Shown in pieces: positions 44,462 to 55,190 of a stretch of DNA of 64,000 nt. Both the position numbers and the translations under genes were made by a program. The notes beneath the pieces were generated by a model. That model was not told the DNA's origin. It saw only the letters and a program-made list of their open reading frames with translations, and searched no databases. The DNA comes from Alcanivorax sp. Lineage in GTDB: Bacteria > Pseudomonadota > Gammaproteobacteria > Pseudomonadales > Alcanivoracaceae. Position 1 is the stretch's first letter; every line of letters begins with the position of its first letter. The stretch lies in the NCBI RefSeq assembly GCF_017794965.1, contig NZ_CP051240.1:2542001-2606000 (forward strand), in the 5' to 3' direction.

Positions 44462-46012
44462 TCAGACTCCGTCTGCCGCTTGCGGGTGGGCCTTTTCCAG
44501 GCCGGCTGCAAAGTGGTTCAGGGCATTCAGGTAAGCCTTGGCAGAGGCGGTGATGATGTCAGTATCGGCACCGTGGCCGTTGACGATACGACCGCCCTTC
44601 TCAAGTCGCACGGTCACTTCACCCTGGCTGTCAGTGCCCGCGGTGATCGCATTCACGGAGTACAGTAACAGGGTGCTGTTGCTCTCTGCCAACGACTCAA
44701 TGGCCTTGAAGGCCGCATCCACAGGACCGGCGCCGGTGGAGCTGGCTTCCTGCTCCTGCCCGTCGATGGTCAGGACAATGCGGGCTTCCGGGGTTTCCCC
44801 GGTACGTGCGGTAGCCTCCAGCAATACCAGTTTGAAACGCTCGTCTTCGGCGGCTTTTTTGGTGTCGCTGACTAGCGCCTGAAGATCCTCATCGAATACT
44901 TCATGTTTCTTGTCCGCCAGATCCTTGAAGCGCTGGAACGCCTCATTCATGGCCGCTTCGGATTCGAAGGTGATACCCAGCTCGTCCAGACGGGCCCGGA
45001 ACGCGGCACGGCCAGAATGCTTGCCCAACACCATGCGGTTGGTGTGCCAGCCCACATCTTCGGCAGACATGATTTCATAGGTTTCGCGGTGCTTGAGCAC
45101 CCCATCCTGGTGAATGCCGGATTCGTGGGCAAAGGCATTGGCACCGACGATGGCCTTGTTGGGCTGTACCGGGAAGCCGGTAATCTGCGACACCATTTTT
45201 GAGGTGGGCACGATTTCCCGGGCATTGATGCCGGTATCCACTGTGAACAGATCCTGACGGGTGCGAATCGCCATCACGATCTCTTCCAGAGAGGCGTTCC
45301 CCGCCCGTTCACCCAGACCATTGATAGTACATTCCACCTGACGGGCACCGGTTTGTACTGCCGCCAGAGAGTTGGCCACCGCCAGCCCCAGATCATTATG
45401 GCAGTGCACTGAGAAGATCGCCTTGTCGGCATTGGGGATACGGGTCAGCAACTGGCCGATGGTGTCCCCAAACTGCTCGGGAATGGCGTACCCCACGGTG
45501 TCGGGGATATTGATGGTGCGCGCACCGGCATCGATTACTGCTTCGATAATGCGGCACAGAAAATCAATCTCGGAGCGCCCCGCATCCTCACAGGAAAACT
45601 CCACATCGCCCATATGATTACGGGCATGTTTGACGGCAGCCACCGCATGCTCGATCACCTGATCCGGCTCCAGCCGCAGCTTGTGTTGCATGTGGATCGG
45701 GCTGGTGGCGATAAAGGTGTGAATGCGCCCGGATTCGGCACCGGCCAGCGCTTCCGCGGCCCGGTCGATATCCGCTTCCTTGGCCCGCGCCAGGGAACAG
45801 ATGGTGGATTCCTTGATGGTATCGGCAATGGCTTTCACCGACAGGAAGTCCCCCTGGCTGGCAATGGCAAAGCCGGCCTCGATCACGTCCACCCGCATTC
45901 GCTCCAGCGCCTTGGCGATACGCAGCTTTTCGTCCTGGTCCATGGTGGCACCGGGGCTCTGCTCACCATCACGCAGGGTGGTATCAAAAATAATCAGGCG
46001 TTCTTTGCTCAT
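44462..46012 (-). CDS. leuA: 2-isopropylmalate synthase
   Basis: LeuA1-type enzyme of 516 residues, condensing acetyl-CoA and 2-oxoisovalerate in the first step of leucine synthesis. FDTTLRDGEQSPGA at the N-terminus, HCHNDLGLAVAN for the metal His pair, and the C-terminal LeuA regulatory domain (leucine feedback) with GGRIVNGHGADTDII are present. The ATG at 46012 follows GAGAGACCCCA. Not next to leuBCD. No leader peptide with Leu codons is visible. Confidence 0.96.
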   Translation of the reverse strand: MSKERLIIFDTTLRDGEQSPGATMDQDEKLRIAKALERMRVDVIEAGFAIASQGDFLSVKAIADTIKESTICSLARAKEADIDRAAEALAGAESGRIHTFIATSPIHMQHKLRLEPDQVIEHAVAAVKHARNHMGDVEFSCEDAGRSEIDFLCRIIEAVIDAGARTINIPDTVGYAIPEQFGDTIGQLLTRIPNADKAIFSVHCHNDLGLAVANSLAAVQTGARQVECTINGLGERAGNASLEEIVMAIRTRQDLFTVDTGINAREIVPTSKMVSQITGFPVQPNKAIVGANAFAHESGIHQDGVLKHRETYEIMSAEDVGWHTNRMVLGKHSGRAAFRARLDELGITFESEAAMNEAFQRFKDLADKKHEVFDEDLQALVSDTKKAAEDERFKLVLLEATARTGETPEARIVLTIDGQEQEASSTGAGPVDAAFKAIESLAESNSTLLLYSVNAITAGTDSQGEVTVRLEKGGRIVNGHGADTDIITASAKAYLNALNHFAAGLEKAHPQAADGV

Positions 46013-46033
46013 TGGGGTCTCTCGCAAAATAAG

Positions 46034-46182
46034 TGACGAGCTTCAAGCTACAAGCTGCAACGCGCCGGCGGCCATCAGGTTCTGTCAGGCTGCAGCCGCG
46101 CACAAAACCAAGGGCGCGAACGACGAACCTGTCAATTCGCAGCAGCCTCTCCCGCGTTGTAGCTTGTAGCTTGTAGCTTGCC
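46034..46182. repeat. Inverted pair of AGCT heptamer arms
   Basis: Left arm AGCTTCA-AGCTACA-AGCTGCA-ACGCG (46037-46062) and right arm CGCGTTGT-AGCTTGT-AGCTTGT-AGCTTG (46153-46181) form an inverted repeat around about 90 bp. The pair lies between leuA and the DUF3592-like gene, both on the - strand. Confidence 0.85.
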
Positions 46183-46211
46183 CCTGACGGGCATCCGTTA
46201 TGGCGATTAGT

Positions 46212-47936
46212 CTACACCAGTCTCAGGGCTCGCAGCACGGCTTCACGCAGGGCTTCGCCCACTTCCCGGCCCTTGATGCCCTCCGCCAGGCGCAGGGTCT
46301 TGCCATCCACGTCCGCCTGCAAGGTCATATATTCGGTCTTGCGGCCATTGCTGGTGCTGCTCATGCCAGATTTGAGCACCAGCTGCTCGGCCCGCAGCAG
46401 GCGCCCTTCTCGTCGGTAGATGGCAATCCCCAGCCAGCGGCGCACCACCTTCACCTCACTGCCACGAATCCACACCTGCAGGCCCCGGGCAAGGGTATAC
46501 ACCGTGCTGAAGACAATGGCATAGCCGATCAGACCAAAGATACTGCCCATGAAATACAGCATGAAGCCTTCCGAGGCGGCGGCGATGAACAGTCCGGTAC
46601 CCACCCCGGCAAAGATACCGCCAAACAGCAACATCCCCAGCTTCATGCCCAGATTTCTTCCCGCCCGGCTTTCCAGATACAGGCCTTGCCCGGTCTGCTC
46701 CACATGGATCTGCTCGCTGGCCGACTCAACCGCCTCCAGCTCCCGCTCTCGGCGGTCCGCCATGACATGGGATTCCGGCAGCTGGAAACGGCTGGTACCG
46801 CTGCCGGCCACCACCGGGATCTCCCAGGTACGCTTCAAATCCCGCCCGGCCAGTTGCCCTTCTACAGCCACACGCCAGCGGATCCAGTCCTGCCGGCCAG
46901 AAATACCCGGCTCACGCTCGCGGGTACCGGGCTGATCTGCGGGGGCATCAAAACAGAACTGGATATCGGTGCCATTCTGCCGGGGTGAACAGTAGGCTCG
47001 CTGACTGGTCTGCCAAAGCACCGACTCGCGGGTCTTGCGGTCTTTTCCGGAGCCGCTGTAATAACAACGGATGCAACTAAGCCAGACGGTTAATGAAGCG
47101 TCCTCAGGCACCGCTCTGCCCAGATGGATCTCTCCGCCCACCTGCCCACCGGCCTGCCCGGGTTCCGGGTCCATTGCCAGCGGGGTGGGCCCGAAGAACC
47201 GGTAGTTCTGGCGCATCTTCCAGCCAGCAAAGGCGATGCCGGCCCCCACCAGCGGAAACAACAACACCATGAGGATCATGTAATCGCCGCGGCTAACCTC
47301 CTTCCAGACCTCCAGATAGGCTGGCGAAGGCAGCAGAATGAAAATGGCGCCAAACCCCACCAGGAACCAGTGACCCGACTTTTCCTGACTGGAATAAAAA
47401 CCGGTTTCTGACACTAACTCAGCCTCCTTGCTGCCACGGCGCATCAGGAACATGACGCCACCGCCCACCAGCGCAAAGACACCACCAAAGGCAAAACCGA
47501 AAATCACCGAACCCCAGCGAAAGGTTCGGTCCAGATAGGCTTCGTGGGGCGCATCCGGGTTGACCCAGGCGCTCACGGTGCGGTTGTTCCTGCGGGCAGT
47601 ATCAATCAGCCCATACAGCTGCTGCCAGTAATCACCGAAATTGTCGGAGCCGCTGTACTGACTGATCTGGCTGCTGGTGTAATCCACCCCACGAAAACGA
47701 TAGCGGTAACTGCCGCTGACACTGTACGTGGTGGAACCATCCGAACGATGGGAATTGAGCTTGCTGCTCAGTACAGTCGCCGGGACACGAGCCCAACTCC
47801 CGGATTCCATATATTTGCCAATCGGCACCACCGCCACGAAAAACATCACGGCGAGGCCGACGAGCAGGAAAATACCCCCGAACAGGTAGCCACCAATTCC
47901 ACCCTTTTTATTCTGCTTGTTCTCGTCCACCGACAA
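46212..47936 (-). CDS. DUF3592-like multi-pass membrane protein
   Basis: A 574-residue protein with several membrane helices (about 15-37, 140-162, 190-210, 220-242, 425-470). The first extracytoplasmic segment (SWARVPATVLSSKLNSH ... VSAWVNPDAPHEAYLDR) is the DUF3592 pattern; the rest is specific to longer relatives. The function is unknown. Its start overlaps the 3-prime end of the rhombosortase gene by 29 bases, so the two are cotranscribed. Confidence 0.8.
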   Translation of the reverse strand: MSVDENKQNKKGGIGGYLFGGIFLLVGLAVMFFVAVVPIGKYMESGSWARVPATVLSSKLNSHRSDGSTTYSVSGSYRYRFRGVDYTSSQISQYSGSDNFGDYWQQLYGLIDTARRNNRTVSAWVNPDAPHEAYLDRTFRWGSVIFGFAFGGVFALVGGGVMFLMRRGSKEAELVSETGFYSSQEKSGHWFLVGFGAIFILLPSPAYLEVWKEVSRGDYMILMVLLFPLVGAGIAFAGWKMRQNYRFFGPTPLAMDPEPGQAGGQVGGEIHLGRAVPEDASLTVWLSCIRCYYSGSGKDRKTRESVLWQTSQRAYCSPRQNGTDIQFCFDAPADQPGTREREPGISGRQDWIRWRVAVEGQLAGRDLKRTWEIPVVAGSGTSRFQLPESHVMADRRERELEAVESASEQIHVEQTGQGLYLESRAGRNLGMKLGMLLFGGIFAGVGTGLFIAAASEGFMLYFMGSIFGLIGYAIVFSTVYTLARGLQVWIRGSEVKVVRRWLGIAIYRREGRLLRAEQLVLKSGMSSTSNGRKTEYMTLQADVDGKTLRLAEGIKGREVGEALREAVLRALRLV

Positions 47937-48510
47937 ACCGTTCTCCCCCCTTGATCAAGCCCCACAGCACCACCCCACTGATGGCACCGTAAAGATGGGC
48001 ATTCACATAAACCCTTCCGTTAATCCAACTCTGCAGATAATCCACGTCATATCCAGGCATGTGCTCACTGACCAGGCGCCCCACAATCACCGCCAGCACT
48101 ACAGAATGCAGCACCGGATTCCCCCGCCAGCCAAGCAGCAGGCACAGGATCAGCAAGCCATGAAGAATGCCGGACAGCCCCACATAGTGCGTCAGCTGAC
48201 CATCAATAAGATAAAGCGCCAGCCCCGACGTCAGGGCACAGAACAACAGCCAGCTCCAGAACCTGTAACGGTCCAGAAGATCTTCAAAGAAATAACCGCA
48301 CAGCAACAGCCCGGACAGATTGAGCAGCAAATGCCAATGATTCAGGTGTACCAGATGACAGGTAAAAATCCGCCACACCTGCCCCCCTTCGATAGCCACC
48401 CGATCAAACGCCAGCCACGGGTTCACCCACTGATGGGTAAACCCCAACACCGCCAGCACCACAGCAAAGGCAATGAATTGGGGACGGAGTTTTTTATCTC
48501 TGGGTTGCAT
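47908..48510 (-). CDS. rrtA: Rhombosortase
   Basis: A rhomboid-family intramembrane serine protease of 200 residues that cuts GlyGly-CTERM signals. Asn64 in HWHLLLNLSG is the oxyanion position, the catalytic Ser113 is in YVGLSGILHG and the His172 in YVNAHLYGAISG. Six membrane helices are predicted. The compact length and LSG-LHG pattern match RrtA. The ATG at 48510 is the best start; a longer frame runs into intergenic heptamer DNA. Its probable substrate is the serine protease at 1060-2871. Confidence 0.88.
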   Translation of the reverse strand: MQPRDKKLRPQFIAFAVVLAVLGFTHQWVNPWLAFDRVAIEGGQVWRIFTCHLVHLNHWHLLLNLSGLLLCGYFFEDLLDRYRFWSWLLFCALTSGLALYLIDGQLTHYVGLSGILHGLLILCLLLGWRGNPVLHSVVLAVIVGRLVSEHMPGYDVDYLQSWINGRVYVNAHLYGAISGVVLWGLIKGGERFVGGREQAE

Positions 48511-48579
48511 GGGGAATCCGATACGAATGAGTCGGTCATTATGGGGAGGGTGTGCCCGGACAGGCAACCGGGACAGTTC

Positions 48580-48774
48580 AAAGTTTAAAGTTGAAAGTTC
48601 AAAAGCGCGGGATGGGCTATCGATAGATTGAAAAGGTGTCACCGCGAAGCTGGCCCCCGGGAATTAGCCGTAGAAAAGCCAAACAGTTCTTTTTCGATGG
48701 TTGAGGCGCGGCTCCATCCTGCGCGGGTTGGCACTTGGCTCGCCCGCGCTTTTGAACTTTCAACTTTAAACTTT
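48580..48774. repeat. Perfect 32-bp inverted arms made of AAAGTTN heptamers
   Basis: The arms 48580-48611 (AAAGTTT-AAAGTTG-AAAGTTC, then AAAAGCGCGGG) and 48743-48774 are exact inverted repeats over 32 bp, with a 131-bp loop. This fills the gap between the groEL stop and the rrtA start; the only other feature is the groEL terminator. Confidence 0.92.
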
Positions 48775-48782
48775 CAACTAAC

Positions 48783-48812
48783 AAAAAGCCCCGCACGAGG
48801 CGGGGCTTTTGG
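48783..48812 (-). terminator. groEL terminator
   Basis: On the - strand: AAAAGCCCCGCC-TCG-TGCGGGGCTTTTTG, 23 bases after the groEL stop. Confidence 0.93.
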
Positions 48813-48834
48813 GATGGTCGGATGACCGGCTGAT

Positions 48835-50478
<1,644 letters not shown>

Positions 50479-50588
50479 GGTTCTTTACCTCTGCGAAATC
50501 TTTTCCAGCCCCGTTGGCGGGGCACCGTGGTGTTCTTGATCCTGTGGCTGCCTTGGGCGCCTGGCCCTCAGCACGCCACCTTCAACGT

Positions 50589-50879
50589 TTAGCCTTCGAT
50601 AACGGCCAGGATCTCGGATTCGCTCATGATCAGCAGTTCTTCACCTTCCACCTTCACGGTGTTGCCGGCGTACTGACCGAAGATCACCTTGTCGCCCTTC
50701 TTCACATCCAGCGGACGTACATCACCGTTGTCAGTGATCTTGCCGTTACCGGCGGCGATCACTTCACCACGGGACGGTTTCTCGGTGGCAGAACCGGGCA
50801 GCACAATACCGCCAGCGGACTTGGTCTCTTCTTCTTCACGGCGAACCAGCACGCGATCATGCAAAGGACGGATGTTCAT
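50589..50879 (-). CDS. groS: Co-chaperonin GroES
   Basis: A 96-residue co-chaperonin beginning MNIRPLHDRVLVRR, with the mobile loop EETKSAGGIVLPGSA that contacts GroEL. The ATG at 50879 follows a purine-rich AAGGAAA. First gene of the heat-shock operon. Confidence 0.98.
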   Translation of the reverse strand: MNIRPLHDRVLVRREEEETKSAGGIVLPGSATEKPSRGEVIAAGNGKITDNGDVRPLDVKKGDKVIFGQYAGNTVKVEGEELLIMSESEILAVIEG

Positions 50880-50949
50880 TTTCCTTAAACTCCCAGTTTC
50901 AGTTCTGATGACATCCAAGCCCGCCGTAGGGCAGGCTTGGCAGTCCGAA

Positions 50950-50976
50950 TTAGCACTCTAACGAGTCGAGTGCTAA
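50950..50976. promoter_or_regulatory. CIRCE operator (HrcA site)
   Basis: A perfect TTAGCACTC-N9-GAGTGCTAA. CIRCE is the binding site of the HrcA repressor, which is set free on heat stress. It starts at the last base of the -10 box, so binding would block the promoter. hrcA itself is not in the window. Confidence 0.97.
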
Positions 50977-51003
50977 TCATAGTAATGATGACAGCGCAGT
51001 CAA
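50976..51003 (-). promoter_or_regulatory. Sigma-70 promoter of groES-groEL
   Basis: TTGACT (51003-50998), 16-base spacer, TATGAT (50981-50976). It overlaps the CIRCE by one base. No sigma-32 consensus (CTTGAAA ... CCCCAT) was seen upstream. Confidence 0.75.
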
Positions 51004-51143
51004 TAGGCGAGATACAGCTCCCCTGTGACTGTCTGCGGGGTCAGGAATGGGGCTGGACGTCAGGGTTTCAAGGGGGCGGGGGGGTAAAAAAGCGCCTGGC
51101 AGGTGTTTCGGGGAAGCCAGGGCACCACGAGAGAGGAGCGAGG

Positions 51144-51293
51144 CACGAGTGACGAGTTTCGAAAAGCGAGACCCGGATTTTGCCCTACGCAGCTCGAAAC
51201 TCGTACCCCGTTCCTCTATGTAAGCTATTTCTGTGGGAGCGTGCTTGCACGCGAAAACCGGGCCAAGACTTCGCTTGCAAGCAAGCTCCCACA
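51144..51293. repeat. Inverted arms and a REP-like pair upstream of groES
   Basis: GACGAGTTTCGAAAAGCG (51148 region) and inverted CAGCTCGAAACTCGT (51190-51205) form one pair. A REP-like pair follows: TGTGGGAGCGTGCTTGCACG at 51231-51250 and GCTTGCAAGCAAGCTCCCAC at 51272-51291. No gene lies in 50977-51316. Confidence 0.8.
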
Positions 51294-51316
51294 ATTCACC
51301 CTCCTCCCGGACTGAC

Positions 51317-51994
51317 TCACACAGGCGTGCGAGCCAGGGCGACCAGCGCCTCGCGCACCTGCACAGCATCTTCGGCACGGTTAGCAAAAGGGAGCCGGCG
51401 CAGCTTGCCTTCATGCAGCAACCAGCTACCCCAGGGATCCACCGCCAGCATCTCGGCGCCCTCGCCGGGACAGTCCAGCAGGCTCAGGTAATGGTCACAG
51501 GCATCGCTGTGGTCGGCGTTCATGTGCCCAACCATGCCCTGCTCCCGGGCCAGATCCCAGCCATGGGCCGGTAGCAAAGCCTGGCCATCCAACCACACAG
51601 CCTTGCCGAACCCGGGGATCCAGCGGGCTTTTTCCGGGCGCAGGGCAAAGAAGTGAAAATCCAGCTGCAGATAGTCGCGCATGTGCGGAAAGATCTTCAG
51701 GTAACGCTCTCCCTCCTCCACCGGTACCGGCTCAAGTGAACCGGTCACCGACAACCGCTGTGCGGCCTGCCAGTCACTGTGCCCTTCCTCGATCCACATC
51801 AGCGATACCACCGGGTTCTGGCGGATATTGATGGTGTGTTCGGCCAGGTCGCTCAGCAGCAGAAGCAGCCTGCCGGCCCCGTCAGACACCACATTCACCG
51901 CCGAGGACAAGGGCTGTCCATCCCCATCTATGGTCGCGAGAGCAGCATGACTATGCTGGTAGACAAAGGCCTGGGCCTGGGTGGTCGGTTCCAT
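51317..51994 (-). CDS. HugZ-like protein (split-barrel plus DUF2470 domain)
   Basis: A 225-residue protein. The N-terminal pyridoxamine-5-phosphate-oxidase-like split barrel (ATIDGDGQPLSSAVNVV, NPVVSLMWIE) is followed by a DUF2470 domain (MVGHMNADHSDACDHY). This matches HugZ-family haem-binding or haem-degrading proteins, though many relatives are only named by fold. Monocistronic. Confidence 0.85.
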   Translation of the reverse strand: MEPTTQAQAFVYQHSHAALATIDGDGQPLSSAVNVVSDGAGRLLLLLSDLAEHTINIRQNPVVSLMWIEEGHSDWQAAQRLSVTGSLEPVPVEEGERYLKIFPHMRDYLQLDFHFFALRPEKARWIPGFGKAVWLDGQALLPAHGWDLAREQGMVGHMNADHSDACDHYLSLLDCPGEGAEMLAVDPWGSWLLHEGKLRRLPFANRAEDAVQVREALVALARTPV

Positions 51995-52055
51995 GAGGGC
52001 TCCGTTTCAGGATTCATTGCTGTATCAGGGACATTCCTGATTACAAGGTAGAGTA

Positions 52056-52083
52056 ATGGGTCGGACGTCAGACGTCCGCCGCC
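52056..52083 (+). repeat. CGTCCGA-type heptamers
   Basis: GGACGTC-AGACGTC-CGCCGCC at 7-bp period, related to the array at 20177-20213. Confidence 0.6.
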
Positions 52084-52246
52084 CTATCTCACTCCGACAC
52101 TCTCTCCCCTGCTTGCCCCTTTCCCAAGGCCCAATCCTGACGATTTTCCCCGCTTTCCCGGGGCCCTGAGCAATCCGGTCATTGGTCTGACCGGGAGCGA
52201 CCACCATAATCGCCTTCATCGTGAACCGACAGTGTAAGGAATCACC

Positions 52247-53008
52247 ATGGATCTGAACCAGAAAGTGATCGTAGTGACCGGTGCCGGTCGTGGCCTGGGC
52301 CGCGGTATTGCCACCTACTTCGCCGGCAAGGGCGCACGCATTGCCTGTGTGGACCTGAACCAGGAAGACCTGGACGGCACCGTGGCCGCCTGTAAGGAAG
52401 CTGGTGGCGACGCCCGCGCCTACATTGCCAACGTGGCAAAGGAAGAAGATGTTGAAGCCCTGTTCAACAACGTGGGTAACGACTTCGGCGCCCTGCACGG
52501 TCTGGTCAACAACGCCGGTATCACCCGCGACGGTCTGCTGGTGAAGTACAAGGACGGTGAAGTGGTGAGCAAGATGAGCCTGCAGCAGTGGCAGGCGGTC
52601 ATCGACGTGAACCTGACCGGTGTGTTCCTGTGTGGCCGCGAAGCCGCTGCCAAGATGCTGGAACTGGGCACCGAGGAAGGCGTCATCGTGAACATCTCTT
52701 CCCTGGCCCGTCACGGCAGCTTCGGTCAGAGCAACTACTCTGCCGCCAAGTCCGCCGTTGCCGCCATGGCCGAGGTATGGGCGAAAGAGCTGGCCCGTTA
52801 CAACATCCGTACCGGCGCCGTTGCCCCGGGCACCATCAACACCGACATGCTGGCCGCCATGAAGCCGGAAGCCCGCGAGCGTCTGGTGCAGGCGGTGCCG
52901 CTGCGTCGCCTGGGTGAAGCCGAGCATATCGCGCGTTCCGTGGCCTTCATCTTCGAGACCGACTATTTCACCGGTCGTTGCATCGATATGGATGGCGGTC
53001 TGCGATAA
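52247..53008 (+). CDS. FabG-like SDR oxidoreductase
   Basis: A 253-residue short-chain dehydrogenase with GAGRGLGRGIA, NNAGITRDG and the catalytic NISSLARHG...YSAAKSAV. TRDG after the NNAGI motif is characteristic of FabG-type 3-oxoacyl-ACP/CoA reductases. It is not next to other fatty acid genes. A role in acyl-chain metabolism or as a general reductase is possible. The ATG follows TAAGGAATCACC. Confidence 0.88.
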   Translation: MDLNQKVIVVTGAGRGLGRGIATYFAGKGARIACVDLNQEDLDGTVAACKEAGGDARAYIANVAKEEDVEALFNNVGNDFGALHGLVNNAGITRDGLLVKYKDGEVVSKMSLQQWQAVIDVNLTGVFLCGREAAAKMLELGTEEGVIVNISSLARHGSFGQSNYSAAKSAVAAMAEVWAKELARYNIRTGAVAPGTINTDMLAAMKPEARERLVQAVPLRRLGEAEHIARSVAFIFETDYFTGRCIDMDGGLR

Positions 53009-53064
53009 GCAGCTACTAGCTGTGAGCTGTGAGCTGTGAGCTGTGAGCTGTGAGCTGTGAGCCA
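53009..53064 (+). repeat. Heptamer array (AGCTGTG), about 6 copies
   Basis: AGCTACT-AGCTGTG repeated, beginning just after the TAA stop of the SDR gene and followed by the terminator. A degenerate inverted arm (AGCTTGTCGGTTGTGGCTTG) is at 53231-53250, before the ATL gene. Confidence 0.93.
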
Positions 53065-53083
53065 GCATGATGTGCTGGACACT

Positions 53084-53118
53084 AAAAAGGGCAAGCCTTC
53101 GGGCCTGCCCTTTTTTGT
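53084..53118 (+). terminator. Terminator after the FabG-like gene
   Basis: AAAAAGGGCAAGCC-TTC-GGGCCTGCCCTTTTTTG. Confidence 0.9.
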
Positions 53119-53261
53119 GTGCCGTTACCCTCCAGCAACAGAAAACACCGTAGGGCGGAAATCGGCGAAAGCCGATCTCCGCCGCCTTGCGTCAGGCATC
53201 CAGCCGCTGGCATCAAGCATTTCCCCTTGCAGCTTGTCGGTTGTGGCTTGAAGCTTACCTG

Positions 53262-53570
53262 ATGAACGATGAATTCCGAGACGCCGTCTACCAGATCGTG
53301 GCCGCCATCCCGGCTGGCAAGGTTAGCAGCTATGGCGCCGTGGCCAGACAGGCCGGCTTTCCACGCCATGCCCGCTTTGTGGGGCGACTGATGAGCCGGC
53401 TGCCCAATGACTCCCGCCTGCCCTGGCACCGGGTGCTGCGTAGCGACGGACACATTGCCCTCGCTGACACACCAGCCGGTGATATTCAGATACAGCGTCT
53501 GCTGGACGAAAACGTGGCCGTGACCGGCACACGGGTGCCCGGACATTTTTTTGTGAAGTGGGACGACTGA
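53262..53570 (+). CDS. Alkyltransferase-like (ATL) DNA-binding protein
   Basis: A 102-residue protein made of the MGMT DNA-binding domain only. In methyltransferases the active motif is PCHR; here it is PWHR (Trp55), so it cannot accept an alkyl group. Such ATL proteins bind O6-alkylguanine and pass it to nucleotide excision repair. GKVSSYGAVARQAG is the helix-turn-helix region. The ATG at 53262 gives the family N-terminus; the upstream frame is intergenic heptamer DNA. Followed by the permease gene 75 bp later. Confidence 0.93.
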   Translation: MNDEFRDAVYQIVAAIPAGKVSSYGAVARQAGFPRHARFVGRLMSRLPNDSRLPWHRVLRSDGHIALADTPAGDIQIQRLLDENVAVTGTRVPGHFFVKWDD

Positions 53571-53645
53571 ACCCACATCGCTCCCCGGTGACAAAGTGTC
53601 TATGATGATCCCTTCGCCCACCGGCAGACCCCATTAAGAGAATCC

Positions 53646-55190
53646 ATGCCTCCACAAGACACCAGCTGGCAGCAGTCCCTCAAAGCCTTCCTGCACCCCC
53701 GGGTTGTGACCATGTTCTTCTATGGTTTCTCTGCCGGGATCCCGCTACTGCTGATTTTTTCTTCCCTGTCCCTGTGGCTCAGGGAAGCCGGCGTGGATCG
53801 CTCCACCGTGACCTATTTCAGCTGGGCGGCGCTAGCCTACTCCTTCAAGTTCCTGTGGGCCCCACTGATCGACCGACTACCGATCCCCGTCCTAACCCGG
53901 TTGCTTGGACGCCGCCGTGCCTGGCTGCTGGTGTCCCAGCTGGCCGTGGCGCTGTCTATCTTCACCATTTCCCAGGTTGACCCTTCACAACCCGGCGCCC
54001 TGAACCTGATGGCCTTTACCGTGGTCGCCCTTGGTTTTACCGCGGCCACTCAGGACATTGTGATAGACGCCTACCGCATCGAATCGGCTGGTGTTGAACT
54101 GCAGGCGCTGATGTCCTCGTCCTATATCGCCGGCTACCGGGTCGGTATGCTCACCTCCGGCGCCGGGTCACTGGTACTGGCCAGCCAGCTGGGCTCCACC
54201 AGTGAAGCGTATAGCTACAGTGCCTGGCAAAGCACCTATGCACTGATGGCCCTGACCATGCTGGTAGGTGCCATTACCACCCTGATTATCCGCGAGCCGG
54301 ACAATCCACGACCGTCGTCATTCGAATACAGCAGCCAGCAATACCTGCGCTTTCTCAGCATCTTTGTCCTCGGCATCGCCACCTTTGTGACCCTGTATGT
54401 GATTACCGGGGCCCAGGCTGACGCCTTGCGGGCACAACTGGTCGACATGACCCACAACGGCGCGCTTGCCGGTTTGGTGGTAGAAAGTGCTCGCCTCCTG
54501 CTGGCTTTTGCCGTGGTCTTCGGGGTGGTGAAACTGCTGTCGCTGACACCGCTTTATGAGAAGCAGCTGGTGGAAGAGAGCTACATCGAGCCTGTGCGTG
54601 ACTTCTTCCACCGCTATGGTGCCCGGCTGGCGCTGGTGATTTTGCTGTTTGTGGGCTTCTACCGGATTTCCGATATCGTGCTGGGCGTGATCTCCAATGT
54701 CTTCTTTGAAGACATCGGTTTCACCAAAGTGGAAATCGCCAAGGTGGTCAAAACCTTCGGGCTGTTCATGACCATCGCCGGCGGTTTCCTGGGCGGGATA
54801 CTGGCTGTCCGTCATGGCGTCATCAAGGTGCTGTACCTTGGCGCTGCCCTCACCGTGGCCACCAATCTGCTGTTCCTGTGGCTGGCCCATGCCGGTCATG
54901 ACATCCGGATTCTGTACGTGGTTATCTCAGCAGACAATCTCACCGCCGGCCTTGCCAGTGCTGCGTTCGTGGCGTTTCTGTCCCAGCTGACCAATGTCTC
55001 CTTCACGGCGGTGCAGTACGCCATCTTCAGCTCACTGATGACGCTGCTACCCAAGACCATTGGGGGCTATTCCGGCAGCATGGTCGACAACATGGGCTAT
55101 CCGGGCTTCTTCCTGCTGGCCAGCCTGATGGGGGTTCCGGTGCTCGCCCTGATCTATCTGATCCAGCGCAACGGCGCCTTTCGGGACTAA
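53646..55190 (+). CDS. ampG: AmpG-family MFS permease
   Basis: A 514-residue major facilitator with 12-14 membrane helices. The N-terminal GFSAGIPLLLIFSSLSLWLREAG and LKFLWAPLID-type (here FKFLWAPLIDRL) segments are AmpG signatures; TQDIVIDAYRIE is also typical. It would import 1,6-anhydro-muropeptides for cell-wall recycling. A large cytoplasmic or periplasmic segment (about 220-320) is unusual. The TAA stop is part of the CTAA target duplication of MITE copy 2. Confidence 0.87.
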   Translation: MPPQDTSWQQSLKAFLHPRVVTMFFYGFSAGIPLLLIFSSLSLWLREAGVDRSTVTYFSWAALAYSFKFLWAPLIDRLPIPVLTRLLGRRRAWLLVSQLAVALSIFTISQVDPSQPGALNLMAFTVVALGFTAATQDIVIDAYRIESAGVELQALMSSSYIAGYRVGMLTSGAGSLVLASQLGSTSEAYSYSAWQSTYALMALTMLVGAITTLIIREPDNPRPSSFEYSSQQYLRFLSIFVLGIATFVTLYVITGAQADALRAQLVDMTHNGALAGLVVESARLLLAFAVVFGVVKLLSLTPLYEKQLVEESYIEPVRDFFHRYGARLALVILLFVGFYRISDIVLGVISNVFFEDIGFTKVEIAKVVKTFGLFMTIAGGFLGGILAVRHGVIKVLYLGAALTVATNLLFLWLAHAGHDIRILYVVISADNLTAGLASAAFVAFLSQLTNVSFTAVQYAIFSSLMTLLPKTIGGYSGSMVDNMGYPGFFLLASLMGVPVLALIYLIQRNGAFRD

